Shown: in pieces, positions 44,905 to 53,200 of the stretch | How positions within the stretch are numbered: the stretch's first letter is position 1 | Layout of the letters: each line of letters begins with the position of its first letter | Origin: Primorskyibacter marinus | Lineage (GTDB): Bacteria; Pseudomonadota; Alphaproteobacteria; Rhodobacterales; Rhodobacteraceae | Length of the DNA stretch: 64,000 bases | Assembly (NCBI RefSeq): GCF_003313245.1 | Contig: NZ_QJSD01000005.1 | Span: 62,001-126,000 of the forward strand | Reading direction: 5' to 3' | The notes under the pieces: generated by a model | Told to the model about the DNA's origin: nothing | Databases searched by the model: none | What the model saw: the letters and a program-made list of their open reading frames with translations, nothing else | Position numbers and translations under genes: made by a program

Positions 44905-44929
44905 CGCGCGGGTTTGACGGATCCGCGCG
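44905..44929 (-). other. Intercistronic hairpin in the catabolic cluster
   Basis: CGCGCGG (44905-44911) pairs with CCGCGCG (44923-44929), a perfect seven-base-pair stem in the 59-base gap between the PLP dehydratase and pcaD-like genes. Without a T-run it looks more like a stabilising or attenuating element than a terminator. Confidence 0.4.
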
Positions 44930-44938
44930 CTGGTGCGG

Positions 44939-45916
44939 TCAGGTGTTGCCAAGGCGAGAGGCGCGGGCAAAGACGTCTGCATCGACATTGCCGCCCGAAA
45001 TGACACAGATCACCGCATCCCCGTCAATCTGGTCGGGGTGGTGGAGTGCTGCGGCCAGCGCCACGGCGCCGCCCGGCTCGGCCACCAGTTTCAGCCGCAG
45101 GAATGCCTGCGCCATCGCGTCCAGTGCCTGTGTGTCGGTGACGACAAGGCCGGGGCCGCACAGGCGCTGCATGATCGGAAAGGTCAGATCACCGGGCGCG
45201 GGCGTCAGGATCGCGTCGCACAGCCCGCCGGACAGCCGGTCGTTGCGCAGGATCTGACCGGCGACAAGCGAGCGGGCGGTGTCGTCAAAGCCTTCGGGTT
45301 CGACGGGGCGGGCGCGCAGACCGGGGGCATGTGCCTCCAGCGCGAGGGCAATGCCAGAGGTCAGCCCGCCACCGCCGCAGCAGACCAGCACATCGGCCGT
45401 CTCCACGCCTGCGTCGCGCGCCTGTGCGGCAATCTCCAGCCCGCAAGTGCCTTGGCCCGCGATCACCTGCGGTTCGTCGTAAGGCCGGATCAGGGTCAGG
45501 CCGCGCGTCCGTGTCAGATCTTCGCCCAAGGCTTCGCGGGTCTGCGCCCCGGCACGATCATAAAGCACCACCTCGGCCCCCAAGGCGCTTGTATTGGCGA
45601 TTTTCAGCGCGGGCGCATCCTGGGGCATGATGATGACGGCGGGAATGCCGTGCTGGCGGGCGGCCAGTGCCACGCCCTGCGCGTGATTGCCCGACGAATA
45701 GGCCAGTACGCCCCGCGCCCGCACATCCGCTGCCAGCGCAGAGATCGCCGCATAGCCGCCGCGATATTTGAAGCTGCCGGTATGTTGCAGGCATTCGGGT
45801 TTGACCAGCACGCGTCGCCCGGCGATTTCATCCAGAAACGGTGATGACAGCAGCGGTGTGCGTCTTGCATGACCGCTTAGCCGCTGTGCGGCGGCCTCGA
45901 TCATGGTGATATTCAA
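44939..45916 (-). CDS. Threonine/serine dehydratase-like PLP enzyme
   Basis: 325 residues of fold-type II. The PLP Lys lies in CLQHTGSFKYRGG, with SSGNHAQG for the carboxylate, the glycine loop CCGGGGLTSG and the C-terminal ISGGNVD. Family members deaminate threonine, serine or hydroxyaspartate, or racemise serine. I chose TTG 45916: GGAGAG stands six bases upstream and the codon overlaps the preceding TGA (TTGA). An ATG at 45934 would lie before that ribosome-binding site. Confidence 0.85.
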   Translation of the reverse strand: MNITMIEAAAQRLSGHARRTPLLSSPFLDEIAGRRVLVKPECLQHTGSFKYRGGYAAISALAADVRARGVLAYSSGNHAQGVALAARQHGIPAVIIMPQDAPALKIANTSALGAEVVLYDRAGAQTREALGEDLTRTRGLTLIRPYDEPQVIAGQGTCGLEIAAQARDAGVETADVLVCCGGGGLTSGIALALEAHAPGLRARPVEPEGFDDTARSLVAGQILRNDRLSGGLCDAILTPAPGDLTFPIMQRLCGPGLVVTDTQALDAMAQAFLRLKLVAEPGGAVALAAALHHPDQIDGDAVICVISGGNVDADVFARASRLGNT

Positions 45917-46734
45917 CGCATGCTCTCCAGCCATTCATCCAGTGCGGCCAGCGCCTGGGGTTCGTCCAGAAAGGGAATATGCGCGCGGTCGGGCACTTCG
46001 GCGGCGATCATGTCGGGGCGGCGGCGCTGCATTTCCGCAAAGGTGGCAGGGGTCAGCAGATCGGAATTGGCACCCCGGATCGCCGCCAGCGGCAGGCCCG
46101 CCATCGCGTCGAAGAACGGCCAGAGATCGGGGGCGGGCTGCGCGCCAGCGGCCTCGACGGCATCACGCAGCTGCGCGTCATAGGGCAGATCGAGGCCTTC
46201 GGGCGTTTCGATATACAGTTTTTCGACCTCGGCGCGCCACCGCTCTGCCGGGACATTGGCAAAGCCTGTCATCGCCCCGGCGCGCGCGGCGGTGGCCTCG
46301 TCATAGGTCTTCCAGCGCGGCTTGCGGCCGAGATAGCCCATGATCGCCTCCAACCCGCCGGTGGCGATGTCCGGGCCAATGTCGTTGAGCGCGACACCCA
46401 GCAGACGGTCGCGGGTGCCGGCCCCAAGCCCCATGGCGATCAGCCCGCCACGCGACGTGCCCAGCACCGCGGCCTTGGACAGCCCCAGATGGTCCAGCAA
46501 TTCGATGGCGTCGCGCGCCTCGATCGGGATGGTGTAGGATTCCGGGCCCGGCCAGTCGGATTTGCCGCGCCCGCGATAGTCCAGCCGGATCAGGCGCACG
46601 CCCTTCAGATGCGGAGCGACATAGTCGAAATCGCGGCCATCGCGGGTGAGGCCGGAAAGCGCCAGCACCGGCAGGCCTTCGCCCTCATCGGTGTAATGCA
46701 GGCGCACATCGTCGGAGGACTGGAAATAGGGCAT
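45913..46734 (-). CDS. Alpha/beta-hydrolase-fold enzyme
   Basis: 273 residues. Segments: LIRLDYRGRGKSDW, nucleophile elbow LGTSRGGLIAMG, Asp in IRGANSDLLTP and His in DRAHIPFLDEPQALAAL, a complete triad order. Could be an esterase, lactonase or dehalogenase; the haloalkane-dehalogenase halide pattern is not obvious. Starts on the last base of the dehalogenase stop (TGATG) and ends overlapping the PLP-enzyme start, so the three are translationally coupled. Confidence 0.84.
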   Translation of the reverse strand: MPYFQSSDDVRLHYTDEGEGLPVLALSGLTRDGRDFDYVAPHLKGVRLIRLDYRGRGKSDWPGPESYTIPIEARDAIELLDHLGLSKAAVLGTSRGGLIAMGLGAGTRDRLLGVALNDIGPDIATGGLEAIMGYLGRKPRWKTYDEATAARAGAMTGFANVPAERWRAEVEKLYIETPEGLDLPYDAQLRDAVEAAGAQPAPDLWPFFDAMAGLPLAAIRGANSDLLTPATFAEMQRRRPDMIAAEVPDRAHIPFLDEPQALAALDEWLESMR

Positions 46735-47417
46735 CAGGTGGCGATCTCCGGCAATGTCGTCAGGTCGGACAGAATATGGGCCGGGCGGTGGGGCAGACGG
46801 TCGACGGGATCGCCCGCGCGATTGGCCCAGACCGTGCGGAACCCGTAGCCTGACGCCCCGGCCACGTCCCAGCCGTTGGACGACACGAAAAGTACCTCTT
46901 CGGGGGCGCAACCGAAGCGCGCGCCGACCATGCCATAGACTTTGCTGGCGGGCTTGAAGATGCCGACATCCTCGACCGACAGGACCGCGTCGAGATAGGT
47001 GCCGATGCCGGAAAACGCGACAGCGCCTTCCAGCATGTCGGGACTGCCATTGGACAGGATGGCGCAGGATTTGCCCGCGGCCTTGAGCTTGGCCAGCATG
47101 GCGGGCACTTCAGGGTATGCGGCAAGTTCCCAATACAGCGCCAGCAGGATTTCGCGCAGCTCTGCGTCATCCTCCAGCCCGTGTTTTTCCATCGCCCAGT
47201 CCAGCCCGTCCATCGTGACGTTCCAGAATGGCGTATGTTCGCCAGTGATCGCCCGCAGCCAGGTGTATTGCAACTGTTTGGCGCGCCAGTCAGCGGCGAG
47301 CGCCTGCCACGAGGCGGCCAGTTTCTCGCGCCCCGGCTGCTCTGCGGCTTGTCGCGCGGCGGCGGTGACGTCGAACAGGGTTCCGTAGGCGTCGAAGACA
47401 CAGGTGGTGATGGGCAT
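46734..47417 (-). CDS. Haloacid dehalogenase, type II
   Basis: 227 residues. The N-terminal nucleophile motif FDAYGTLFD (first Asp attacks the carbon in L-2-haloacid dehalogenases), the AILSNGSPDM motif, Lys in GIFKPASKVYGM and the SSNGWDVAGASGYG end motif all fit the (S)-2-haloacid dehalogenase subgroup. ATG 47417 has GGAGGA upstream. First gene of the catabolic cluster, so the promoter should lie in the 200-base gap shared with the divergent FKBP gene. Confidence 0.87.
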   Translation of the reverse strand: MPITTCVFDAYGTLFDVTAAARQAAEQPGREKLAASWQALAADWRAKQLQYTWLRAITGEHTPFWNVTMDGLDWAMEKHGLEDDAELREILLALYWELAAYPEVPAMLAKLKAAGKSCAILSNGSPDMLEGAVAFSGIGTYLDAVLSVEDVGIFKPASKVYGMVGARFGCAPEEVLFVSSNGWDVAGASGYGFRTVWANRAGDPVDRLPHRPAHILSDLTTLPEIAT

Positions 47418-47617
47418 GCTGTCCTCCGTGGGTCGGGTCACAGTCGCATGCTGGACCGGCGGGGAAAAGGGGCGAAATTCGCCTGTTCTTCGCCATCGGG
47501 GATGACGGTTTGCAATCCGCTGGCAGGGCGGTTAGGGTCTTGCGCCATTCATCCAGGTCGCCTGCGCAGGCTGCGCACGGCCTTTCAAACTCATCCCAAG
47601 ACAGTACTGGATTTAGC

Positions 47618-48046
47618 ATGACCGAAGTCAAAACGGGAGACACCGTTCGCATCCACTATACCGGCACGCTTGCCGATGGCAGCACGTTCGATTCCAGCGC
47701 GGGCCGCGATCCGCTGGAATTCACCGTGGGGTCCGGGCAGATCATTCCCGGCCTCGACAAGGCGATGCCCGGCATGGCGGTTGGCGATTCCAAGAAAGTC
47801 GAAGTGGTCGCGGATGACGCCTATGGTCAGCCCGACCCCGCGGCGCGCCAGTCCGTGCCGCGCACCGAGATCCCGGCGGATATTCCGCTGGACCTTGGCA
47901 CGCAATTGCAGGTGCAGACGCCCGATGGCCAAACGATGGCCGTGACCGTTGCCGAAGTGACCGAAGAGCAGGTGACGCTTGACGCCAATCACCCGCTGGC
48001 GGGCAAGGACCTGACCTTTGATATCGAGCTTGTCGAGATCGCCTGA
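47618..48046 (+). CDS. FKBP-type peptidyl-prolyl isomerase, SlyD-like
   Basis: 142 residues. FKBP core GDTVRIHYTGTLADGSTFDSS and GSGQIIPGLDKAMPGM, with the SlyD-type flap domain inserted around residues 68-125 and the closing strand LTFDIELVEIA. Acts as a folding catalyst and chaperone in the cytosol. Unlike Escherichia coli SlyD it lacks the His/Cys-rich metal-binding tail. Ends in front of a strong terminator; divergent from the catabolic cluster. Confidence 0.92.
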   Translation: MTEVKTGDTVRIHYTGTLADGSTFDSSAGRDPLEFTVGSGQIIPGLDKAMPGMAVGDSKKVEVVADDAYGQPDPAARQSVPRTEIPADIPLDLGTQLQVQTPDGQTMAVTVAEVTEEQVTLDANHPLAGKDLTFDIELVEIA

Positions 48047-48101
48047 GCTGGCTTTGCAGGTTTGACCTGAATGGGTGCCTTCGGCACACAGGTTTTTTCA
48101 A

Positions 48102-48131
48102 AAAACGCGGCCCCCATCGGGGCCGCGTTTT
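48102..48131 (+). terminator. Rho-independent terminator after the FKBP gene
   Basis: Perfect 13-base-pair stem AAAACGCGGCCCC / GGGGCCGCGTTTT (48102-48114 with 48119-48131) and a four-base CATC loop; the A/T end makes it work in both directions. The clearest terminator in the window. Confidence 0.92.
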
Positions 48132-48168
48132 GCGTGTGGCAAATGTGGTCCTGCCGGAACCAGAGGCA

Positions 48169-48204
48169 AGTTTGCCGGAGAGTTTCCCGGAGAGTTTGCG
48201 GGGG
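48169..48204. repeat. Three tandem 12-base repeats
   Basis: AGTTTGCCGGAG, AGTTTCCCGGAG and AGTTTGCGGGGG follow one another directly. Non-coding and short; probably slippage. Confidence 0.6.
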
Positions 48205-48450
48205 CGTTCGCGCCGATACAGGGGGCGGGAGGGAGGTCTGGTCAGGACCGTACCGCTTTCCCGCAGCAGGCTGGGCGGCGACCCCGACGTTGTGTGTGTT
48301 CTTGGATGCCGTGCATCATCTTCTTGGCAAATGGGTGGTTTTGTCGGTAGCCTCACGCCGAAGTGATACTGTTTGCCGTTGCAAAGTTTCAAACTGGTGG
48401 AGTCTCGGCTCGGTCCTATCTAGTCTGCAAAGCGAGGGCAGGAGAAAAAG

Positions 48451-50262
48451 GTGCGGTTTCATATGCGTGTTGGAAGTTGGGCTGGGGTTGCGGCGATTGT
48501 GGTCATTGGCATAGGCGGTGCGCCGTCGGGACTCTGGGCGCTCGACTCCGTTGATTTCCGCTTTGCCAATGGTGAGTCAGAGCTTGCCGAAGACATTCAG
48601 GACGTCTCGCTTGTCGCGGCTGCGAAGGATGAGGGGCGTACCGGGCCAAGGAGCATCCTTGCTGCTGCGCTGGCCGATTACGCCCGCATCGTCGAGACAT
48701 TGTATGCGCATGGATATTACGGTGGCACGGTCAATATTCTGGTGGACGGACGCGAGGCGAGCGCCATCCCGCTTTTGGATGTGCCGACCAGCATCGACAC
48801 TGTTGCCATTGTCGTGGATCGCGGTCCGCAGTTTCGGTTCGGACGGCTGAGCGTGGCCCCGCTTGCGCCGGGGACCGAATTGCCCGACGCGTTCGGGGCG
48901 GGCAAGAAAGCCCGTAGCCCGGTTATTCGCGACGCCGTCAATACTGCCGTCGGTGGCTGGCGAGAGGTCGGCTATGCCAAGGCCGATGTCGGCGCGCAAA
49001 CCGTCAATGCCCAGCACAGCAACAGCACGCTGTCGGTGGATGTGCGCATCGCGCCCGGCCCAAAAGTGCGCTTTGGCGATCTTGTCATCACCGACCCCAG
49101 TGCGGTGCGCGCGGCGCGTATCCAGCGCATTGCAGGTTTGCCGACCGGCGAAGTCTATTCGCCCGACGAGCTGCGCCGCGCCGCCGAACGGCTGCGCCGC
49201 ACCGGGGCCTTTGCCTCTGTCAGCCTGACGGAGGCTGATCTGGTCAGGCCGGATGGCAGCATGGATGTCGAAGCCGCCCTGGTTGATGAAAAACCGCGTC
49301 GCTTCGGCTTTGGTGCCGAGATCTCGTCGCTGGAAGGGCTGATGCTAAGTGGCTTCTGGCTGCATCGGAACCTGCTTGGCGGGGCAGAGCGGCTGCGTTT
49401 CGACGCGCGGGTTTCAAATATCGGCGGCAACAGCGGCATTGACTATTTCGCGGGTGTGAGACTGGAGATTCCGGCCGCTTTGGGGGCCGATACCACGGGT
49501 TTTGTCATGGCTGAATACGAGCTTCAGGACGAGCCATCCTATTTCTCCGAAGCGATTACAGTGGGCGGCGGTGTCACCTGGCGTCTGACCGAGGATATCA
49601 GCGCCGAGGCGGGGATTTCCTACAGCTATTCGGAAATCAGCGACAGTTTCGGCGACCGGACCTTTCAGGTTGTGGCGTTCCCCACATCGATCACCCGCGA
49701 CAAGCGCGACGATGTGCTGAACCCCAAGAAAGGCACCTTTGCAAAGCTGGAATTGACTCCATTCGCTGGCCTGCAAGGCTCTGACAGCGGGGCGCGGGTC
49801 TATACCGATATTCGTGGCTATCAGGGATTTGGCGAAGAGGACGGCGTGGTGGTTGCGGGGCGGCTGCAATTTGGCGCGGTGCTTGGCGCGGGGCTGGAAA
49901 ACACGCGGCCGGAATACCTGTTCTATTCGGGTGGTCCCGGCACGGTGCGCGGTCAGCCTTACCAATCGCTTGACGTCGATCTGGGCAGCGGGGACAGCAG
50001 CGGCGGGCGCGGCTTTGTGGGGCTTTCGACAGAACTGCGCGTGGCGATCACGCAAAGCATCGGCGCGGTGGGATTTGCCGATGCCGGCTATGTCAGCGCC
50101 GATAGCAGCTTTGGCGATACCGGCGACTGGCACGCGGGTGCGGGGCTGGGATTGCGATACCAGACGGGCATCGGCCCCATTCGTTTTGACGTCGCCGCCC
50201 CGGTGTCGGGGGATACCGGCGACGGCGTGCAATTCTATATCGGGATAGGGCAAGCGTTTTGA
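48451..50262 (+). CDS. tamA: Outer-membrane translocation and assembly module protein TamA
   Basis: 603 residues: signal peptide, POTRA repeats in the N-terminal half (for example DRGPQFRFGRLSVAPLAPGT and RRAAERLRRTGAFASVSLTE) and a C-terminal Omp85 beta-barrel. The barrel carries the VRGQPYQSL conserved loop and ends in aromatic IGIGQAF. TamA with TamB moves proteins or lipids to the outer membrane. I chose GTG 48451 because AGGAG lies six bases upstream; ATG 48463 is the alternative and would also leave a signal peptide. Its stop overlaps tamB by TTGA. Confidence 0.92.
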   Translation: MRFHMRVGSWAGVAAIVVIGIGGAPSGLWALDSVDFRFANGESELAEDIQDVSLVAAAKDEGRTGPRSILAAALADYARIVETLYAHGYYGGTVNILVDGREASAIPLLDVPTSIDTVAIVVDRGPQFRFGRLSVAPLAPGTELPDAFGAGKKARSPVIRDAVNTAVGGWREVGYAKADVGAQTVNAQHSNSTLSVDVRIAPGPKVRFGDLVITDPSAVRAARIQRIAGLPTGEVYSPDELRRAAERLRRTGAFASVSLTEADLVRPDGSMDVEAALVDEKPRRFGFGAEISSLEGLMLSGFWLHRNLLGGAERLRFDARVSNIGGNSGIDYFAGVRLEIPAALGADTTGFVMAEYELQDEPSYFSEAITVGGGVTWRLTEDISAEAGISYSYSEISDSFGDRTFQVVAFPTSITRDKRDDVLNPKKGTFAKLELTPFAGLQGSDSGARVYTDIRGYQGFGEEDGVVVAGRLQFGAVLGAGLENTRPEYLFYSGGPGTVRGQPYQSLDVDLGSGDSSGGRGFVGLSTELRVAITQSIGAVGFADAGYVSADSSFGDTGDWHAGAGLGLRYQTGIGPIRFDVAAPVSGDTGDGVQFYIGIGQAF

Positions 50263-53200
50263 AACATCTGACCTGCATCCTTGTCATTCTTGCCGGCCTC
50301 ATGCTGCCGATGGCGGCCACTGCACAAACGCAGGAGGAAGATCGCGGCTACCTTCAGGGTCTGCTGGAGGATAACCTGTCCTCGGCTGGCCGGTCGGTGC
50401 GGATTGTCGGGTTCGAGGGGGCGCTGAGTTCGACGGCGACGATCGAAGAGATGACCATCGCCGACGATCAGGGCGTCTGGATCACCGTGCGCGGCATCGT
50501 GCTGGACTGGAAACGCTCTGCCTTGCTGCGCGGCGCGGTGGTGGTCGAGGAGTTTTCCGCGACAGAGATTGATCTGGACCGGTTGCCTGTCTCCACCGGA
50601 CCGGACGTACCAGCGCCGGAAGCCACGCCATTTGTGCTGCCGGATCTGCCGGTGTCCATCAATATCGGCAAGATCGCCGCCGAACGTGTCCGCCTTGGAC
50701 CGACCGTTCTGGGCCGCGAAGTGGTGGCGACGCTGGAAGGTTCTGCGCAATTGGCAGACGGCGAGGGCGAGGCCACGTTGACCGCGCAAGGTACAGAAGG
50801 CACCGACATCGCGCTGAACCTTGCGGGCAGCTATGCCAACGAGACCCGCAACCTGACGCTGGATCTGAGCGTCGAAGAGGGCGAGGACGGGTTGGTTGCC
50901 ACGCTGATCGGCCTGCCGCAGACGCCTGATCTGGCCTTGACCGTGCAAGGCGATGGGCCGCTGGACGCCTTCGGGGCGGAAATCGCGCTGGAGACCGACA
51001 GCGAACCCCGTCTTGAGGGCACGGTCACGCTGTCGCGGGTCGAAGGCGACACGCCGTCCGAGACCGGCCGCCGTTTTGCCGCACAGCTTGGCGGCGACAT
51101 TCGACCGCTGCTGCAACCGGACTATCGCGATTTTGTCGGCGCGGACCTATCGCTGGATGCTTCGGGCGTCAGCTATGAGAATGGCCGATTGGAACTGACG
51201 GAACTGGATGTGCAGGCGCAGACGGTCTCTGTCGTCGGCAGCGCGGCGCTGGGGACAGATAAATGGCCAGAGCGTTTCGATCTGGAGGCGCGCATCGCGT
51301 CCGAAGACGGCGCGCCCGTGTTGCTGGCGATCCCCGGCGACCGGACAGAGGTTGGTTCTGCGCAGATGCGGCTGCAATTCGACAGCGCACAAAGCGATGT
51401 CTGGCAGGCCCGGATCGCAGCCGACCGTTTTGCACGGCCGGATCTGACGGCCGAGGCTTTTGTGCTGGCCGGGGAGGGTACGCTGCGGCGCGGTGAGGGA
51501 ACCGCACTGGGGCAGGTTCTGGGCGATCTGAACCTCAGGATCGGGGGCTTGGGTTTCTCAGACGAGGCGCTGGCCGCCGCGGTGGGGTCTGATCTGACCG
51601 GCGATGTGAGTTTTGATTATACCGAAGGCAACCCGCTGAACCTTAGCACGATCCGTCTGAGTGGGGCCGATTACAGGCTGAACGGCGACGCCACGGTTGC
51701 TACGGTCGAGGGCGCTGTCGAGACCGATATATCGGGCAATATCGCGCTGTCGGCAAATGATCTTGGCCGGTTTGCACCGCTTGCCGGACAACCGCTGAAA
51801 GGGGCCGCGCAATTGCAGATCGCGGGGCGGGTCTCGGCGATTTCGCGCGGTTTCAACCTGACGGCCAATGGCACGACCACCGATCTGGCGCTGGGGCAGG
51901 AGAATTTCGACCGGCTGTTCGCCGGTGAGGCGGCACTGTCGCTGGATGCTGTGCGCGATGAGGGCGGCGTCACGCTGAACAAGTTCAGCATCGACGCGAA
52001 CGGCACAAAGCTGGAGGCCAGCGGCACCCTTGCCACTGGCGACAGCGCGGGCGAATTTTCATTGGTCACTGCAAATGCCGGGCTGATAGAGCCGCGCCTG
52101 CAAGGATCAGCGCGCCTGTTGGGCACCTTCAATCAGACTGGTGACAATTGGGATTTCGACGTTGATGGCGCTGGGCCGGGCGATGCCACAATCGCGGCCA
52201 AAGGCCGGGCGGAAACCCTGAACGGGGCGCTGGTGGCGCTTTCCGGGGATGGCGAATTGCAAGCCGGTGATCTGGCCGCCTTTGCCGAGATCGCGGGCCG
52301 CCCATTGGCGGGGGCCGCGTCCCTGACGGTTAATGGCCGGTTTGAGCCTGAAACGCAGCATTTCAACGTCGAGGCCAATGGCACCACGCGCAATCTGGCC
52401 ATCGGGCAGGAGAATTTCGACCGGCTGTTCGCGGGGCCTGCGACGCTGGCTGTGGTGGCGCGCCAGGACGAAACGGGATTGGCTTTGGAAAGCGCGAAGA
52501 TCGACGCCGACGGGCTGCGGCTGGACGCCGACGGCACGTTGATCGATGGCAACAGCGCGGGCCGGTTCACGCTGATCGCACCGGATGCAAGCCGCCTTGA
52601 CGGCCAGCTTCGCGGTGCCGCCCGGATAAACGGCACGGTCACGCAGACCGGCGATGACTGGGTGTTCGATGTGAATGGCGACGGGCCGGGTGCGGCGCAG
52701 CTTAGCGCGCGCGGGTCGGCTGTCACCGACGAACTGGCGCTGGTTTCTGTCACTGCAGAGGGCAGCGCGCAGGTGCAGGACCTGTCGGCCTATGCGCAGA
52801 TCGCCGGGCGTCCCATCGGCGGGGGCGTGCAACTGGAAGGCTCGGGCAGCTATCAGGCATCGGGCGATCTGAACGCGACGGCCAGCGTGGTCGGTCAGTC
52901 CCTGCGCACAGGGATCGCCGAGGCCGACAAACTGCTTGTCGGGCGCAGCACGTTCGAGACCACGCTGCGACGCGAAAGCGGCACTTTTGTCTTCGATCAA
53001 CTGGAAATCGCCACGCCAGAACTGACGGCGGACCTGACCGGATCGCAGTCGGCAGAGCGCAGCCGTCTGCGGTTTTCCGCAGCCTTGCGCGACATCGGGC
53101 TATACGCGGCGGATTTCTCGGGGCGGGCGACGGCCAGCGGTTTGATCAGCGCATCGGGCGGGCCTTACACGGTGGATGTCAGTGCGACCGGACCGGGGGG

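Larger units (their letters stand above)
48047..48450. other. Intergenic region between the FKBP gene and tamA
   Basis: 404 bases. Holds the FKBP terminator (48102-48131), a degenerate triple 12-base repeat (48169-48204), and about 240 bases that must contain the tamA promoter. I found no convincing -35/-10 pair. Short frames here cross the terminator and look like noise. Confidence 0.6.

Noticed and set aside
48071-48514. 147-codon plus-strand frame between the FKBP gene and tamA
   Set aside because: It crosses the strong terminator at 48102-48131 and overlaps the tamA start in another frame; Cys/Trp/Arg-rich noise.
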